From: Urechidicola vernalis
GTDB lineage: Bacteria; Bacteroidota; Bacteroidia; Flavobacteriales; Flavobacteriaceae
Assembly (NCBI RefSeq): GCF_031846385.1
Contig: NZ_JAVRHV010000003.1
Coordinates: 124,001-188,000 of the forward strand
Direction: 5' to 3'
DNA length: 64,000 bases
In this document: positions 9,011 through 16,526 of the stretch, one piece after another
Position numbering within the stretch: the stretch's first letter is position 1
Layout of the letters: each line of letters opens with the position of its first letter
The notes under the pieces: model-generated
Told to the model about the DNA's origin: nothing
The model's database searches: none
The model's input: the letters and a program-made list of their open reading frames with translations, nothing else
Position numbers and translations under genes: made by a program

Positions 9011-9853
9011 ATGAAAAATACAATGACCCTTTTTGTTTTCTTAGTTCTATGTTCAAGCATTTTATCGTTTGGGCAAGGTTTTCAAGGAAAAGCCACGTAC
9101 CAAACCAAAACCACTATAGATTTAAATTTGGAAGGGAGCAATATTCCATTAGATCAGCAAGAGAGAATTAAGGAGAGAATGAAAAGCCGTCTTGAGAAAG
9201 TATTTGAATTAAGTTTCAATTCAACGGAGTCTATATACAAAGAAGAAGAACAATTAGACAGGCCAGGACAAGGAGGTAGAGGTATGCGATTTGGTGGATT
9301 TGGAGCAGGGAAAAACTATAAAAACATTAAAGACCAACAATATACTCAGGAACAAAATTTAATGGGAAAAGAGTTTTTGGTAAAGGATGAATTGGAAAAA
9401 TTGGAATGGGAATTTTTAGATGAGTCTAAAGTAGTTGGGAAACATTTGTGTTTCAAGGCAGTTGCTAAGAAGATGGCACCAAATGTAGAGGCTTTTAGAT
9501 TTGGAAGAGGAAGAGGAGGAAATAATAATGATACTACCGATAAACCAAAGGATTCTTTAAAAGAAATAGAAGTGGTTGCTTGGTATACACCAGATATTCC
9601 GGTTAGTCATGGACCGGATTCGTATTGGGGTTTGCCAGGGTTAATTCTAGAAATTAATGCTGATAATACGCAAATCGTTTGCACGAAAATAGTGCTAAAC
9701 CCAAAGGAGAAAGCTGAAATTAAAATGCCAAAAAAAGGAGAGGTAGTTACAGCAGAAGAGTATAGGGAAATAACTATTAAAAAAATGAAAGAAATGCGCG
9801 AGATGTATGGAAATGAAAGAAGAGGTGGCGGTGGTAGACCTTCTCGAAACTAA
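9011..9853 (+). CDS. GLPGLI family protein, second copy
   Basis: 280 residues, with a signal peptide (ending SFGQ) and the motif WGLPGLILEI at 206-215. It aligns along its full length with the preceding gene: QGFQGKATYQTK versus QDFQGKAYYQTQ at the N terminus, LVKDELE, and ESKVVGKHLCFKAVAKK in the middle. The copies differ in a central Gly/Arg-rich insert (FGRGRGG) and at the C terminus. The 65-base gap has no terminator, so it should be co-transcribed with the first copy and the downstream barrel protein. Confidence 0.93.
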   Translation: MKNTMTLFVFLVLCSSILSFGQGFQGKATYQTKTTIDLNLEGSNIPLDQQERIKERMKSRLEKVFELSFNSTESIYKEEEQLDRPGQGGRGMRFGGFGAGKNYKNIKDQQYTQEQNLMGKEFLVKDELEKLEWEFLDESKVVGKHLCFKAVAKKMAPNVEAFRFGRGRGGNNNDTTDKPKDSLKEIEVVAWYTPDIPVSHGPDSYWGLPGLILEINADNTQIVCTKIVLNPKEKAEIKMPKKGEVVTAEEYREITIKKMKEMREMYGNERRGGGGRPSRN

Positions 9854-9889
9854 AGAATACTTAAGCGTTTTTTAAATTCAACTAACTAA

Positions 9890-12571
9890 ATGAAAAATAT
9901 ATTTTTTGTCCTATTTTTAATAGGATTCACGTCTTATTCTCAAACGGCTAGAGTAGAAGGAACAATTAAAGACAGTATAGGAAACCCATTAGAACTAGCA
10001 AATGTTATTGCGTTTGTAAAAGGATCTAACAAAGTTGAATCGTACTCTATTACCAACGATAAGGGTGAATATAAATTAGTGCTTCCTACTAATAATACCT
10101 ATAGTTTTAGAATCAGTTATATTGGTTTTGAAACGCAAAATTCAGAAGTAAATTTGCCTGATGGCTCTGCTGATATTGCGCAAAACTTCACTTTGAAAGA
10201 GGAGGATAATACCTTAAATGAGGTTGAACTTACCTTTGATATGCCTGTTACTATAAAAGGTGATACCATTGTTTATAATTCTGATTCTTTTACCAACGGC
10301 GCGGAGAAAAAATTAGAAGATGTTTTAAAGAAACTTCCTGGGGTAGAAATTACTGAGGATGGGCAGATTGAAGTCGAAGGAAAAACGGTTCAGAAGGTTA
10401 TGGTAGAAGGGAAAGATTTTTTTGATGGAGATTCTAAAATAGCCTCTAAAAATATACCAGCCAACGCAGTTGATAAAATAGAAGTATTAAGAAATTACAA
10501 CGAAGTCTCACCAATGAGAGGAATGGGAGATGATTCTGATAATGTTGCCATCAATATTAAATTAAAAGAAGGGAAAAAGAACTTTTGGTTTGGAGATATT
10601 GCAGCAGGGGTCGGAACGGAAGAAGGCTACTTAGTGCATCCTAAACTTTTCTATTACAGCCCAAAAACAAGTATAAATATCATTGCAGATTTAAATAATA
10701 TTGGGGAAGTGCCTTTTACACGACAAGATTTTTATCGGTTTTCAGGAGGTTTTCAAAACATGATGAGAAGAGGAGGTACAAGTTTCAATGTTTCTGACGG
10801 AGGATTGGGTTTTTCTGCGATGCAAAATAATATGGCACAAGAAGTGATTTCACGATTTGGTGCAGCCAATTTTACGTATTCGCCTAAAAAAGAATTAACC
10901 ATTAGTGGTTTCTCCATATTTAATGATTCTGAAGTAGATATGTTTACCGAGACTGTTACCAGAAATATAGTAACAGATAATTTAGAAATTAGAGAAAGTG
11001 TAAATAGTCAGCGTTCTAAATTAGGAATGTTAAAGCTAAGTGCTAATTATGTACCTGATGCGGAAACGCATTTTGATTATGATGTCTTAATGAAAACATC
11101 GAAACAAGAAGAAATAGGAGGTATCGAATCTTTTGTAAATGGAAACACGGAGAATATTGTAGACAATCAAGAGCAATCTCCTTCTTCAATTAATCAAAAT
11201 TTGAGTTACTATAAGGTGCTAAATGATAACAATGTAGTTTCTGTAGAAATGCAACATTTGTATACAGAAGAAAACCCATTATTGAATTATTTAAGAAGTA
11301 GCCAACCATTCGATAATATTATTCCAACCGTTCCACAAACGGTGTATGATATGTCTCAACAAAAAGACGTGCGCACTACTAAATTTGATGGTAAAGTAGA
11401 TTATTACTATGTATTAAATAATAAAAGCAATATAAATTTTACGTTGGGAAGTACGATTAGTCATCAAAATTTTGATTCTAATATTTTTCAAATTTTAAAT
11501 AATGGAGATCGCCTTGACTTCGGAGATGAAGAGTTAACTAACGATGTAAAATTCCAATTTAATGATGTGTTCTTAGGTGCGCATTATAAAGCGGTAACTG
11601 GAAAGTTTACGTTTACCCCAGGATTTACTGTTCATAATTATTTTACAGAAGATACTCAGTTAGGAACAGAAAACTCAAATACGGATGTTGAGGTTTTACC
11701 GGACCTACTAGTTCAATGGAAAATAAAACAATCTCAAAATTTGAGATTCAATTATTCCATGACACGTGAGTATACCGATATTAACAGGTTGTCTGAAGGA
11801 TATATTCTAAACAACTTCAACTCTATGTTTGAAGGGAATAGAAACCTAGAAAGTGCGGTTTATAATAGGTTTAATTTGAACTTTTTCAGTTTTAGTATGT
11901 TCAATTTTACAAATATGAACGCTTCAATCACCTATTCTAAGAAGGCAAATGATATAAAAAATATTTCAGAATTTACAGGATTTAACCAAACGATTAATAC
12001 ACCATTTAATTCGAATTTAGCAGACGAAGTTGTTAGTGGTAATGCGCGTTATGGTCGTAGATTTGGAAAGTTTAAAGTAAATGCAAGCGCCCGTTTAAAT
12101 TATTCAAAATTAAATGGTATTGTAAATAACAGACCAAATGTTTCAGAATCATTTACTCAAAATTATACAGCAAGCTTTGCTACCAATTTTAAAACTGCAC
12201 CAAATTTGGAAATTGGGTATGCCAAAACATTTAATCAGTACGATTCATCTACAAGAAGTAGTGATTTTACAACCGACAGACCTTTTGCGAAATTAGATGT
12301 AGTATTTCTACGAGATTTTAGTTTTATAGCAGATTATAGTTATTATAATTATAGAGATGGAACCAATACTATAGAAAACACCTATTCTTTTTTAAACGCT
12401 AGTTTGTTTTATCAAAAGAAAGATAGCCATTGGGAATTTATCTTTTCAGGTAAGAACTTAACCGATAACGAATCTATAAACCGAGACAGTTTTAACGAAA
12501 CATTTACAACGGCTACAAGTTATTACGTAATGCCGTTGCGTTTAATGTTTACAGTTAAATATAATTTGTAA
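9890..12571 (+). CDS. outer-membrane beta-barrel protein with carboxypeptidase-like regulatory domain
   Basis: 893 residues. Signal peptide about 1-17 (ending SYSQ), carboxypeptidase-regulatory-like domain about 20-105, plug-like segment about 110-225 (LEDVLKKLPGVEITEDGQIEVEGK), then a long beta-barrel to the C terminus (OMP_b-brl_3 / TonB-receptor-like). I could not identify a clear TonB box. It follows the two GLPGLI genes by 36 bases and ends the operon. GLPGLI-plus-barrel units recur in Bacteroidota; the transported or secreted substrate is unknown. Confidence 0.9.
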   Translation: MKNIFFVLFLIGFTSYSQTARVEGTIKDSIGNPLELANVIAFVKGSNKVESYSITNDKGEYKLVLPTNNTYSFRISYIGFETQNSEVNLPDGSADIAQNFTLKEEDNTLNEVELTFDMPVTIKGDTIVYNSDSFTNGAEKKLEDVLKKLPGVEITEDGQIEVEGKTVQKVMVEGKDFFDGDSKIASKNIPANAVDKIEVLRNYNEVSPMRGMGDDSDNVAINIKLKEGKKNFWFGDIAAGVGTEEGYLVHPKLFYYSPKTSINIIADLNNIGEVPFTRQDFYRFSGGFQNMMRRGGTSFNVSDGGLGFSAMQNNMAQEVISRFGAANFTYSPKKELTISGFSIFNDSEVDMFTETVTRNIVTDNLEIRESVNSQRSKLGMLKLSANYVPDAETHFDYDVLMKTSKQEEIGGIESFVNGNTENIVDNQEQSPSSINQNLSYYKVLNDNNVVSVEMQHLYTEENPLLNYLRSSQPFDNIIPTVPQTVYDMSQQKDVRTTKFDGKVDYYYVLNNKSNINFTLGSTISHQNFDSNIFQILNNGDRLDFGDEELTNDVKFQFNDVFLGAHYKAVTGKFTFTPGFTVHNYFTEDTQLGTENSNTDVEVLPDLLVQWKIKQSQNLRFNYSMTREYTDINRLSEGYILNNFNSMFEGNRNLESAVYNRFNLNFFSFSMFNFTNMNASITYSKKANDIKNISEFTGFNQTINTPFNSNLADEVVSGNARYGRRFGKFKVNASARLNYSKLNGIVNNRPNVSESFTQNYTASFATNFKTAPNLEIGYAKTFNQYDSSTRSSDFTTDRPFAKLDVVFLRDFSFIADYSYYNYRDGTNTIENTYSFLNASLFYQKKDSHWEFIFSGKNLTDNESINRDSFNETFTTATSYYVMPLRLMFTVKYNL

Positions 12572-12644
12572 TTATTAGATAATTTATACGACTAAATGAT
12601 TGTGTCAATCGAACTGTTTTTAGAGGTTTGATTTCTATATATAA

Positions 12645-12681
12645 AAAAGCAGCAGAAGAATTATATTCTCCTGCTGCTTTT
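12645..12681. terminator. bidirectional terminator between the barrel gene and metK
   Basis: GCAGCAG and CTGCTGC arms with an inner AGAAT/ATTCT pairing, flanked by an A tract (left) and TTTT (right). It serves the convergent transcripts of the outer-membrane barrel gene (plus) and metK (minus). Confidence 0.88.
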
Positions 12682-12699
12682 CACTTTATATGTGCTCTA

Positions 12700-13953
12700 T
12701 TAGATATTAAAAGCGCTTTTTACCTTTTCTACATAGTCTAGTTTTTCCCAAGTAAAAGTCTCTACTTCAAACGCAACGGTTCTTCCTTCAGTAGATGTAA
12801 ATTCTAAGGTTTTTACCTCTGGAGTTCTACCCATATGGCCGTAAGCTGCAGTTTCTAAATAAATTGGGTTACGTAATTTCAAACGTTTTTCAATAGCTGC
12901 TGGTCGCATGTCAAATAATTGCTCTACCACTTTAGAAATTTCACCATCTGTTAAATCAACCTTAGTAGTTCCATAAGATTCAACATTTATAGATGTTGGT
13001 TGAGCTACACCAATAGCATATGAAACTTGAACTAAAATTTCATCAGCAACTCCTGCCGCTACCAAATTTTTTGCAATATGTCTAGAGGCATACGCCGCTG
13101 ATCTATCTACTTTACTTGGATCTTTTCCAGAAAAAGCACCTCCACCATGCGCTCCTTTTCCGCCGTATGTATCCACAATAATTTTTCTTCCTGTCAATCC
13201 TGTATCTCCATGCGGTCCGCCAATTACAAATTTCCCTGTTGGGTTAATATGGTAGGTGATTTCGTCATTAAACAATGCCTGAATTTTAGCAGGTAATTTT
13301 GCAATTACTCTTGGAATTAAAATACCAACTAAATCTTCTTTGATTTTTGCCAACATTGGTTCATCGGCATCAAATTCATCATGTTGTGTAGAAATAACAA
13401 TCGTGTCAATTCGTTGTGGTACATTATCATCAGAATACTCTATCGTAACCTGACTCTTTGCATCTGGACGTAAATAAGGAATGTCGGTACACTCTCTTCT
13501 TAATTCAGCCAATTCAATCAATAATCGGTGGCTTAAATCCAACGCCAATGGCATAAAGTTCTCCGTTTCCTTCGTAGCATAACCAAACATCATTCCTTGG
13601 TCTCCAGCTCCTTGCTCGTCGTAAGAGGCTCTATCTACACCTTGGTTAATATCTCGCGATTGCTCGTGAATTGCGTTTAATACCCCACAAGAATTACCAT
13701 CGAACATATATTCTCCTTTGGTGTATCCAATTTTATTAATAACATCTCTAGCTATTTTTTGAACATCTAAATAAGCCGTAGATTTTACCTCTCCAGCAAG
13801 TATTACTTGACCGGTTGTTACTAAGGTTTCACAAGCTACTTTTGAGCTTTTATCAAACGCTAAAAAACGATCGATTAATGCATCTGAAATTTGATCTGCA
13901 ATTTTATCAGGGTGTCCTTCCGACACAGATTCTGATGTAAATAAATATGACAT
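12700..13953 (-). CDS. metK: S-adenosylmethionine synthase
   Basis: 417 residues, normal length. It makes S-adenosylmethionine from methionine and ATP in the cytoplasm. The N terminus SESVSEGHPDKIADQISDA contains the ATP-binding His14, GAGDQGMMFGYA is the adenine-binding signature, and GGGAFSGKDPSKVDRS is the phosphate-binding loop. It is a monocistronic gene convergent with the GLPGLI operon. Its 5' leader carries a SAM-II-like pseudoknot (14021-14072), consistent with feedback by its own product. Confidence 0.98.
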   Translation of the reverse strand: MSYLFTSESVSEGHPDKIADQISDALIDRFLAFDKSSKVACETLVTTGQVILAGEVKSTAYLDVQKIARDVINKIGYTKGEYMFDGNSCGVLNAIHEQSRDINQGVDRASYDEQGAGDQGMMFGYATKETENFMPLALDLSHRLLIELAELRRECTDIPYLRPDAKSQVTIEYSDDNVPQRIDTIVISTQHDEFDADEPMLAKIKEDLVGILIPRVIAKLPAKIQALFNDEITYHINPTGKFVIGGPHGDTGLTGRKIIVDTYGGKGAHGGGAFSGKDPSKVDRSAAYASRHIAKNLVAAGVADEILVQVSYAIGVAQPTSINVESYGTTKVDLTDGEISKVVEQLFDMRPAAIEKRLKLRNPIYLETAAYGHMGRTPEVKTLEFTSTEGRTVAFEVETFTWEKLDYVEKVKSAFNI

Positions 13954-14020
13954 AGTCTTAACTTTTAATGTTTTAGAGAATCCAGAAAAAAAGTAAAAGC
14001 CAAAGGGAAGTATACACTTA

Positions 14021-14072
14021 CTGCTTTAGCATTTTTTTTGAAGAGGTTGCAATCAGTTCAAATTTTTCCTCT
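14021..14072 (-). ncRNA. SAM-II-like riboswitch in the metK leader
   Basis: Read on the minus strand: P1 arm AGAGG (14072-14068), a 21-nt loop ending TTGCAA, P1 arm CCTCT (14046-14042), an 11-nt linker, GCTAAA (14030-14025), then GCAG. The SAM-II class has the same layout: 5-bp P1, a loop ending UUGCAA, an 11-nt linker and GCUAAA. A CTG in the loop can pair with the terminal CAG, as the SAM-II pseudoknot requires. The 5' end lies about 12 nt after a TAAATTTG box. The loop is two nt longer than in the well-known example. The aptamer ends 67 nt before the metK ATG, so the switching mechanism is unclear. Confidence 0.7.
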
Positions 14073-14084
14073 GTGATTCGGGTG

Positions 14085-14092
14085 CAAATTTA
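14085..14092 (-). promoter_or_regulatory. metK promoter -7 box
   Basis: TAAATTTG on the minus strand matches the Bacteroidota -7 box TAnnTTTG. It would start transcription just upstream of the SAM-II-like aptamer. No TTG is found at the usual 19-21 nt spacing. Confidence 0.6.
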
Positions 14093-14185
14093 TAACAATT
14101 AAAATCAATACCTAAAAAAATAATCGAATTATTTTATTTGTAAGTTGAATTGATTTTAAGGACTAAAAGCATTAAACCATTTAAA

Positions 14186-14611
14186 ATGAAAAAACTAAAC
14201 TTTTTACTTGTTCTTCTTTTAGTAGTCAATATTTCTTGCAGTTCTTCTGATGATATGGAAATTCCAGAAGACCCTGTTGTAGATGTAAATTCTCCTATGA
14301 TTGCCCCAAACGCGTTTATCAGTGGTTCATTTGTTTCTGATGCACACCCAACTTCGGGTACAGCTGAAGTGAATAAAGAAATGACGAAATTAATTTTCAG
14401 AAACTTTAAATCAGATGATGGACCAAAACTATTGGTATATCTTTCTACGGATAAAAATTCTACCGATTTTGTAGATCTAGGCGATCTAAAAGGTCTTTCA
14501 GGCAATTACGAATACGCCATTCCTAATGGCACCGATTTGAATAAATACAACGTGGTAAGTATTTGGTGCGTCGATTTCTTAGTCAGCTTTGGACATGCCG
14601 AATTAAAATAA
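14186..14611 (+). CDS. DM13-domain lipoprotein
   Basis: 141 residues from the ATG at 14186. The lipobox ends at Cys18 (VNISC), followed by SSS, giving a lipid-anchored exported protein. The rest matches the DM13 fold: LIFRNFKSDDGPKLLVYLS, FVDLGDLKGLSGNYEYAIP and the conserved VVSIWCVDFLVSFGHAEL with its single redox-type Cys. DM13 domains are proposed to act in extracytoplasmic electron transfer or surface adhesion; here the role is unknown. It is a single gene between metK (divergent) and the metY leader. Confidence 0.85.
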   Translation: MKKLNFLLVLLLVVNISCSSSDDMEIPEDPVVDVNSPMIAPNAFISGSFVSDAHPTSGTAEVNKEMTKLIFRNFKSDDGPKLLVYLSTDKNSTDFVDLGDLKGLSGNYEYAIPNGTDLNKYNVVSIWCVDFLVSFGHAELK

Positions 14612-14630
14612 AATTTTCTTCATAATTTAT

Positions 14631-14662
14631 TTGGTCATGTAATTTATATTCTTTTATATTTG
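14631..14662 (+). promoter_or_regulatory. metY promoter
   Basis: TTG at 14631-14633, 21 nt, then TATATTTG at 14655-14662, a full Bacteroidota-type promoter. The operator-like CCTA-N9-TAGGGTAAT begins at the very next base, so it would cover the transcription start. Confidence 0.75.
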
Positions 14663-14684
14663 CCTACCAATTAACTAGGGTAAT
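14663..14684 (+). promoter_or_regulatory. candidate Rrf2 operator at the metY promoter
   Basis: CCTA-CCAATTAAC-TAGG followed by GTAAT. The same arrangement CCTA-N9-TAGGGTAAT occurs at 20518-20539 on the cysH promoter. An Rrf2-family gene lies 5.4 kb downstream (20078). Assignment to that protein is inference. Confidence 0.6.
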
Positions 14685-14703
14685 GAATAAAATATCTAAC
14701 AAA

Positions 14704-14751
14704 ATGGGCTTTATGATGTGTAGTTTATACGCAGAGGGTTGTTTTGTTTGA
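14704..14751 (+). CDS. Met/Cys-codon leader peptide of metY (15 aa)
   Basis: A 15-codon ORF encoding MGFMMCSLYAEGCFV, with adjacent Met-Met-Cys codons at 4-6 and a second Cys at 13. It begins about 35 nt after the inferred transcription start and is followed 20 nt later by a perfect terminator. Bases CAGAGG (14732-14737), inside codons 10-12, are complementary to CCTCTG (14775-14780) in the terminator's 5' arm. A ribosome stalled at Met4-Cys6 would leave CAGAGG free to form an antiterminator; normal translation would mask it. This is classical attenuation logic for a sulfur-amino-acid gene; the function is inferred. Confidence 0.6.
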   Translation: MGFMMCSLYAEGCFV

Positions 14752-14770
14752 ATATTTCACAATAAAATTG

Positions 14771-14802
14771 AAAGCCTCTGAATTGTTCAGAGGCTTTTTT
14801 TT
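14771..14802 (+). terminator. leader attenuator/terminator upstream of metY
   Basis: Perfect 12-bp stem AAAGCCTCTGAA / TTCAGAGGCTTT with a TTG loop and eight Ts, lying 137 bases before the metY start and downstream of the metY promoter. As it stands it would block metY transcription unless an alternative structure forms; CAGAGG in the leader ORF can provide one. Confidence 0.85.
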
Positions 14803-14827
14803 GATCAAAAATTAAAATGAAGAAATC

Positions 14828-14866
14828 ATGAAAATAATGATAATGCTTGGGTATTGCCACAACTAA
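14828..14866 (+). CDS. second Met-rich mini-ORF in the metY leader (12 aa)
   Basis: Encodes MKIMIMLGYCHN, with Met at 1, 4 and 6 and Cys at 10. Its stop codon lies in the loop of the following hairpin (14850-14888), whose 5' arm is codons 8-11. It could be a second translation-sensing leader or chance in AT-rich DNA. Reported at low confidence because of its position between the attenuator and metY. Confidence 0.35.
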   Translation: MKIMIMLGYCHN

Positions 14867-14900
14867 AAAAGAGCCCAGTGGTAATACCGAAATGAAGGCT
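14850..14900 (+). promoter_or_regulatory. stable hairpin with possible pseudoknot before metY
   Basis: Arms GGTATTGCCAC (14850-14860) and GTGGTAATACC (14878-14888) pair over 11 positions with one G-U. The 17-nt loop contains AGCC (14872-14875), which can pair with GGCT at 14897-14900. It ends about 38 nt before the metY ATG. There is no T tract, so it is not a simple terminator. I cannot assign it to a known riboswitch class. Confidence 0.45.
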
Positions 14901-14938
14901 AAATAAAAAAAAGTCAAAAAAATATAAAAAGATATAAA

Positions 14939-16207
14939 ATGAGTACTCAAAAAATTTCAACGCAAGCATTACACGCGGGACACGATACAGCAACTACAGC
15001 AGGAACACGTGCTGTGCCAATTTATCAATCAACTTCATATGTTTTTAATGATACAGATCATGCTGCAAATTTATTTTCCCTTGCAGAGCCTGGATTTATT
15101 TATACAAGATTAAATAATCCTACAAATGATATTTTAGAACAACGTTTGGCAGCGATTGAGGGTGGAGTTGCCGCGGCAGTTTTTGCTTCTGGAACTGCTG
15201 CGATTTCAACCGGATTATTAACCTTGTTGAAAAGTGGAGATCATGTTGTGGCTTCAAGTTCGCTATATGGAGGAACCTACAACCTTTTAAATAACACCTT
15301 GCCAAGATTGGGAATTACAACAACTTTTGTAGATGCTTCTGATCCAAGTAATTTTGGAAAAGCGGTTCAGGAAAACACCAAGGTCATTTTTGTAGAGAGT
15401 TTAGGAAATCCAAAATTAGATGTGTTGGATTTAGCAGCAATATCTAAAGAAGCCAAAGCGGCTAAAATTCCATTTATAGTAGATAATACAGTTGCAACTC
15501 CATATTTATTGAACCCAATTGAACATGGTGCAAATATTGTAATTCATTCTTTAACTAAATATATTGGAGGTCAAGGGAATTCACTAGGCGGGGTTATTAT
15601 TGATGCTGGAACCTTTGATTGGGCCAATGGTAATTTCCCCGAATTTACAGAGCCGAACCCAAGTTATCATGGATTAAATTATGCCGAAGCCTTGGGTGCT
15701 ATTGCATATATAGCCAAAGTTAGAATTGAAGGTTTGCGTGATTATGGCGGAGCCTTAAGTCCATATAACGCATTTCAAATTATTCAAGGATTAGAAACCT
15801 TACCAATTAGAGTTGCAAAACATAGCGAAAATGCATTAGCATTGGCAAAATGGTTAGAGACAAATGACAATGTTGCTTGGGTAAATTACCCTGGTTTAGA
15901 AAGTAGTAAATACAGCAATTTAGCAAAACAATATTTACCTAAAGGACAAAGTGGAATTGTAACTTTTGGTCTTAAAGGTGGTTTTGATGCGGCCAAAACG
16001 TTTACTGATAAAACAAAAATATTCTCTTTATTAGCCAATATTGGTGATACTAAATCATTGATTATTCATCCAGCGAGCACTACACATCAACAATTAAATG
16101 ATGATCAGCAAGAAGCAAGTGGTGTCACCAAAGACTTGATTCGTTTGTCAGTGGGGTTAGAAGCTATTTCTGATCTTATTGCAGATATTGAACAAGCATT
16201 GGCTTAA
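14939..16207 (+). CDS. metY: O-acetylhomoserine sulfhydrylase (aminocarboxypropyltransferase)
   Basis: 422 residues, the length of MetY-type enzymes of the Cys/Met PLP family. It forms homocysteine directly from O-acetylhomoserine and sulfide. The PLP Schiff-base Lys207 lies in VIHSLTKYIGGQGNSLGG; YTRLNNPTNDILEQRLAAIEGG and the ASGTAAIS loop are family signatures. The C-terminal HPASTTHQQL is also typical. The gene has a 300-nt leader with an attenuator and mini-ORFs and precedes the SAM-I-controlled metX-metZ unit, so its regulation is separate from its pathway neighbours. Confidence 0.95.
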   Translation: MSTQKISTQALHAGHDTATTAGTRAVPIYQSTSYVFNDTDHAANLFSLAEPGFIYTRLNNPTNDILEQRLAAIEGGVAAAVFASGTAAISTGLLTLLKSGDHVVASSSLYGGTYNLLNNTLPRLGITTTFVDASDPSNFGKAVQENTKVIFVESLGNPKLDVLDLAAISKEAKAAKIPFIVDNTVATPYLLNPIEHGANIVIHSLTKYIGGQGNSLGGVIIDAGTFDWANGNFPEFTEPNPSYHGLNYAEALGAIAYIAKVRIEGLRDYGGALSPYNAFQIIQGLETLPIRVAKHSENALALAKWLETNDNVAWVNYPGLESSKYSNLAKQYLPKGQSGIVTFGLKGGFDAAKTFTDKTKIFSLLANIGDTKSLIIHPASTTHQQLNDDQQEASGVTKDLIRLSVGLEAISDLIADIEQALA

Positions 16208-16231
16208 AACTAAGAATTGTTAAATTTTCAG

Positions 16232-16298
16232 ATTGAGAATAGGTGGCCAATGTTGCTTATTCTCAATTCTTATTTGAAATTTAAAGAAAAATTTCAAA
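16232..16298 (+). other. two stem-loops between metY and the SAM-I riboswitch
   Basis: First: ATTGAGAATA (16232-16241) with TATTCTCAAT (16258-16267), loop 16 nt. Second: TTTGAAATTT (16273-16282) with AAATTTCAAA (16289-16298), loop 6 nt. Neither ends in a T run, so they are poor intrinsic terminators. They may protect the metY 3' end. Confidence 0.5.
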
Positions 16299-16360
16299 TT
16301 CATTGCGTGCTATTTTTTTTATGCATTACTTTGCGGTCAAGTTCAGATACTTATTGATTG

Positions 16361-16458
16361 TGTTATAAAGAAAGGCAGAGGGATTAGACCCGATGAAGCC
16401 TTAGCAACCCTTTACTTTTAAAGAAGGTGCTAAATTCTACCAAATTGGATAGATAACA
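16361..16458 (+). ncRNA. SAM-I (S-box) riboswitch upstream of metX
   Basis: P1 arms TGTTAT (16361-16366) and ATAACA (16453-16458) close the aptamer. In between are the class signatures GAGGGA, CCCGATGAAGCC, TAGCAACC and AAGGTGCTAA in the right order. It lies 68 nt before the metX start codon. A small hairpin TGAATT/AATTCA follows without a T tract, so the control is more likely translational or uses an atypical terminator. When SAM is high, metX-metZ expression should fall. Confidence 0.93.
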
Positions 16459-16526
16459 GATGAATTTCAAAACAATTCACTTTCCTTATTTCATTTTCAA
16501 TCGTATTAAATTAAAAGTTAAGTACG

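Noticed and set aside
14134..14505. Minus-strand ORF overlapping the DM13 lipoprotein gene
   Set aside because: Shadow of the plus-strand gene, which has a lipobox and a recognisable domain.
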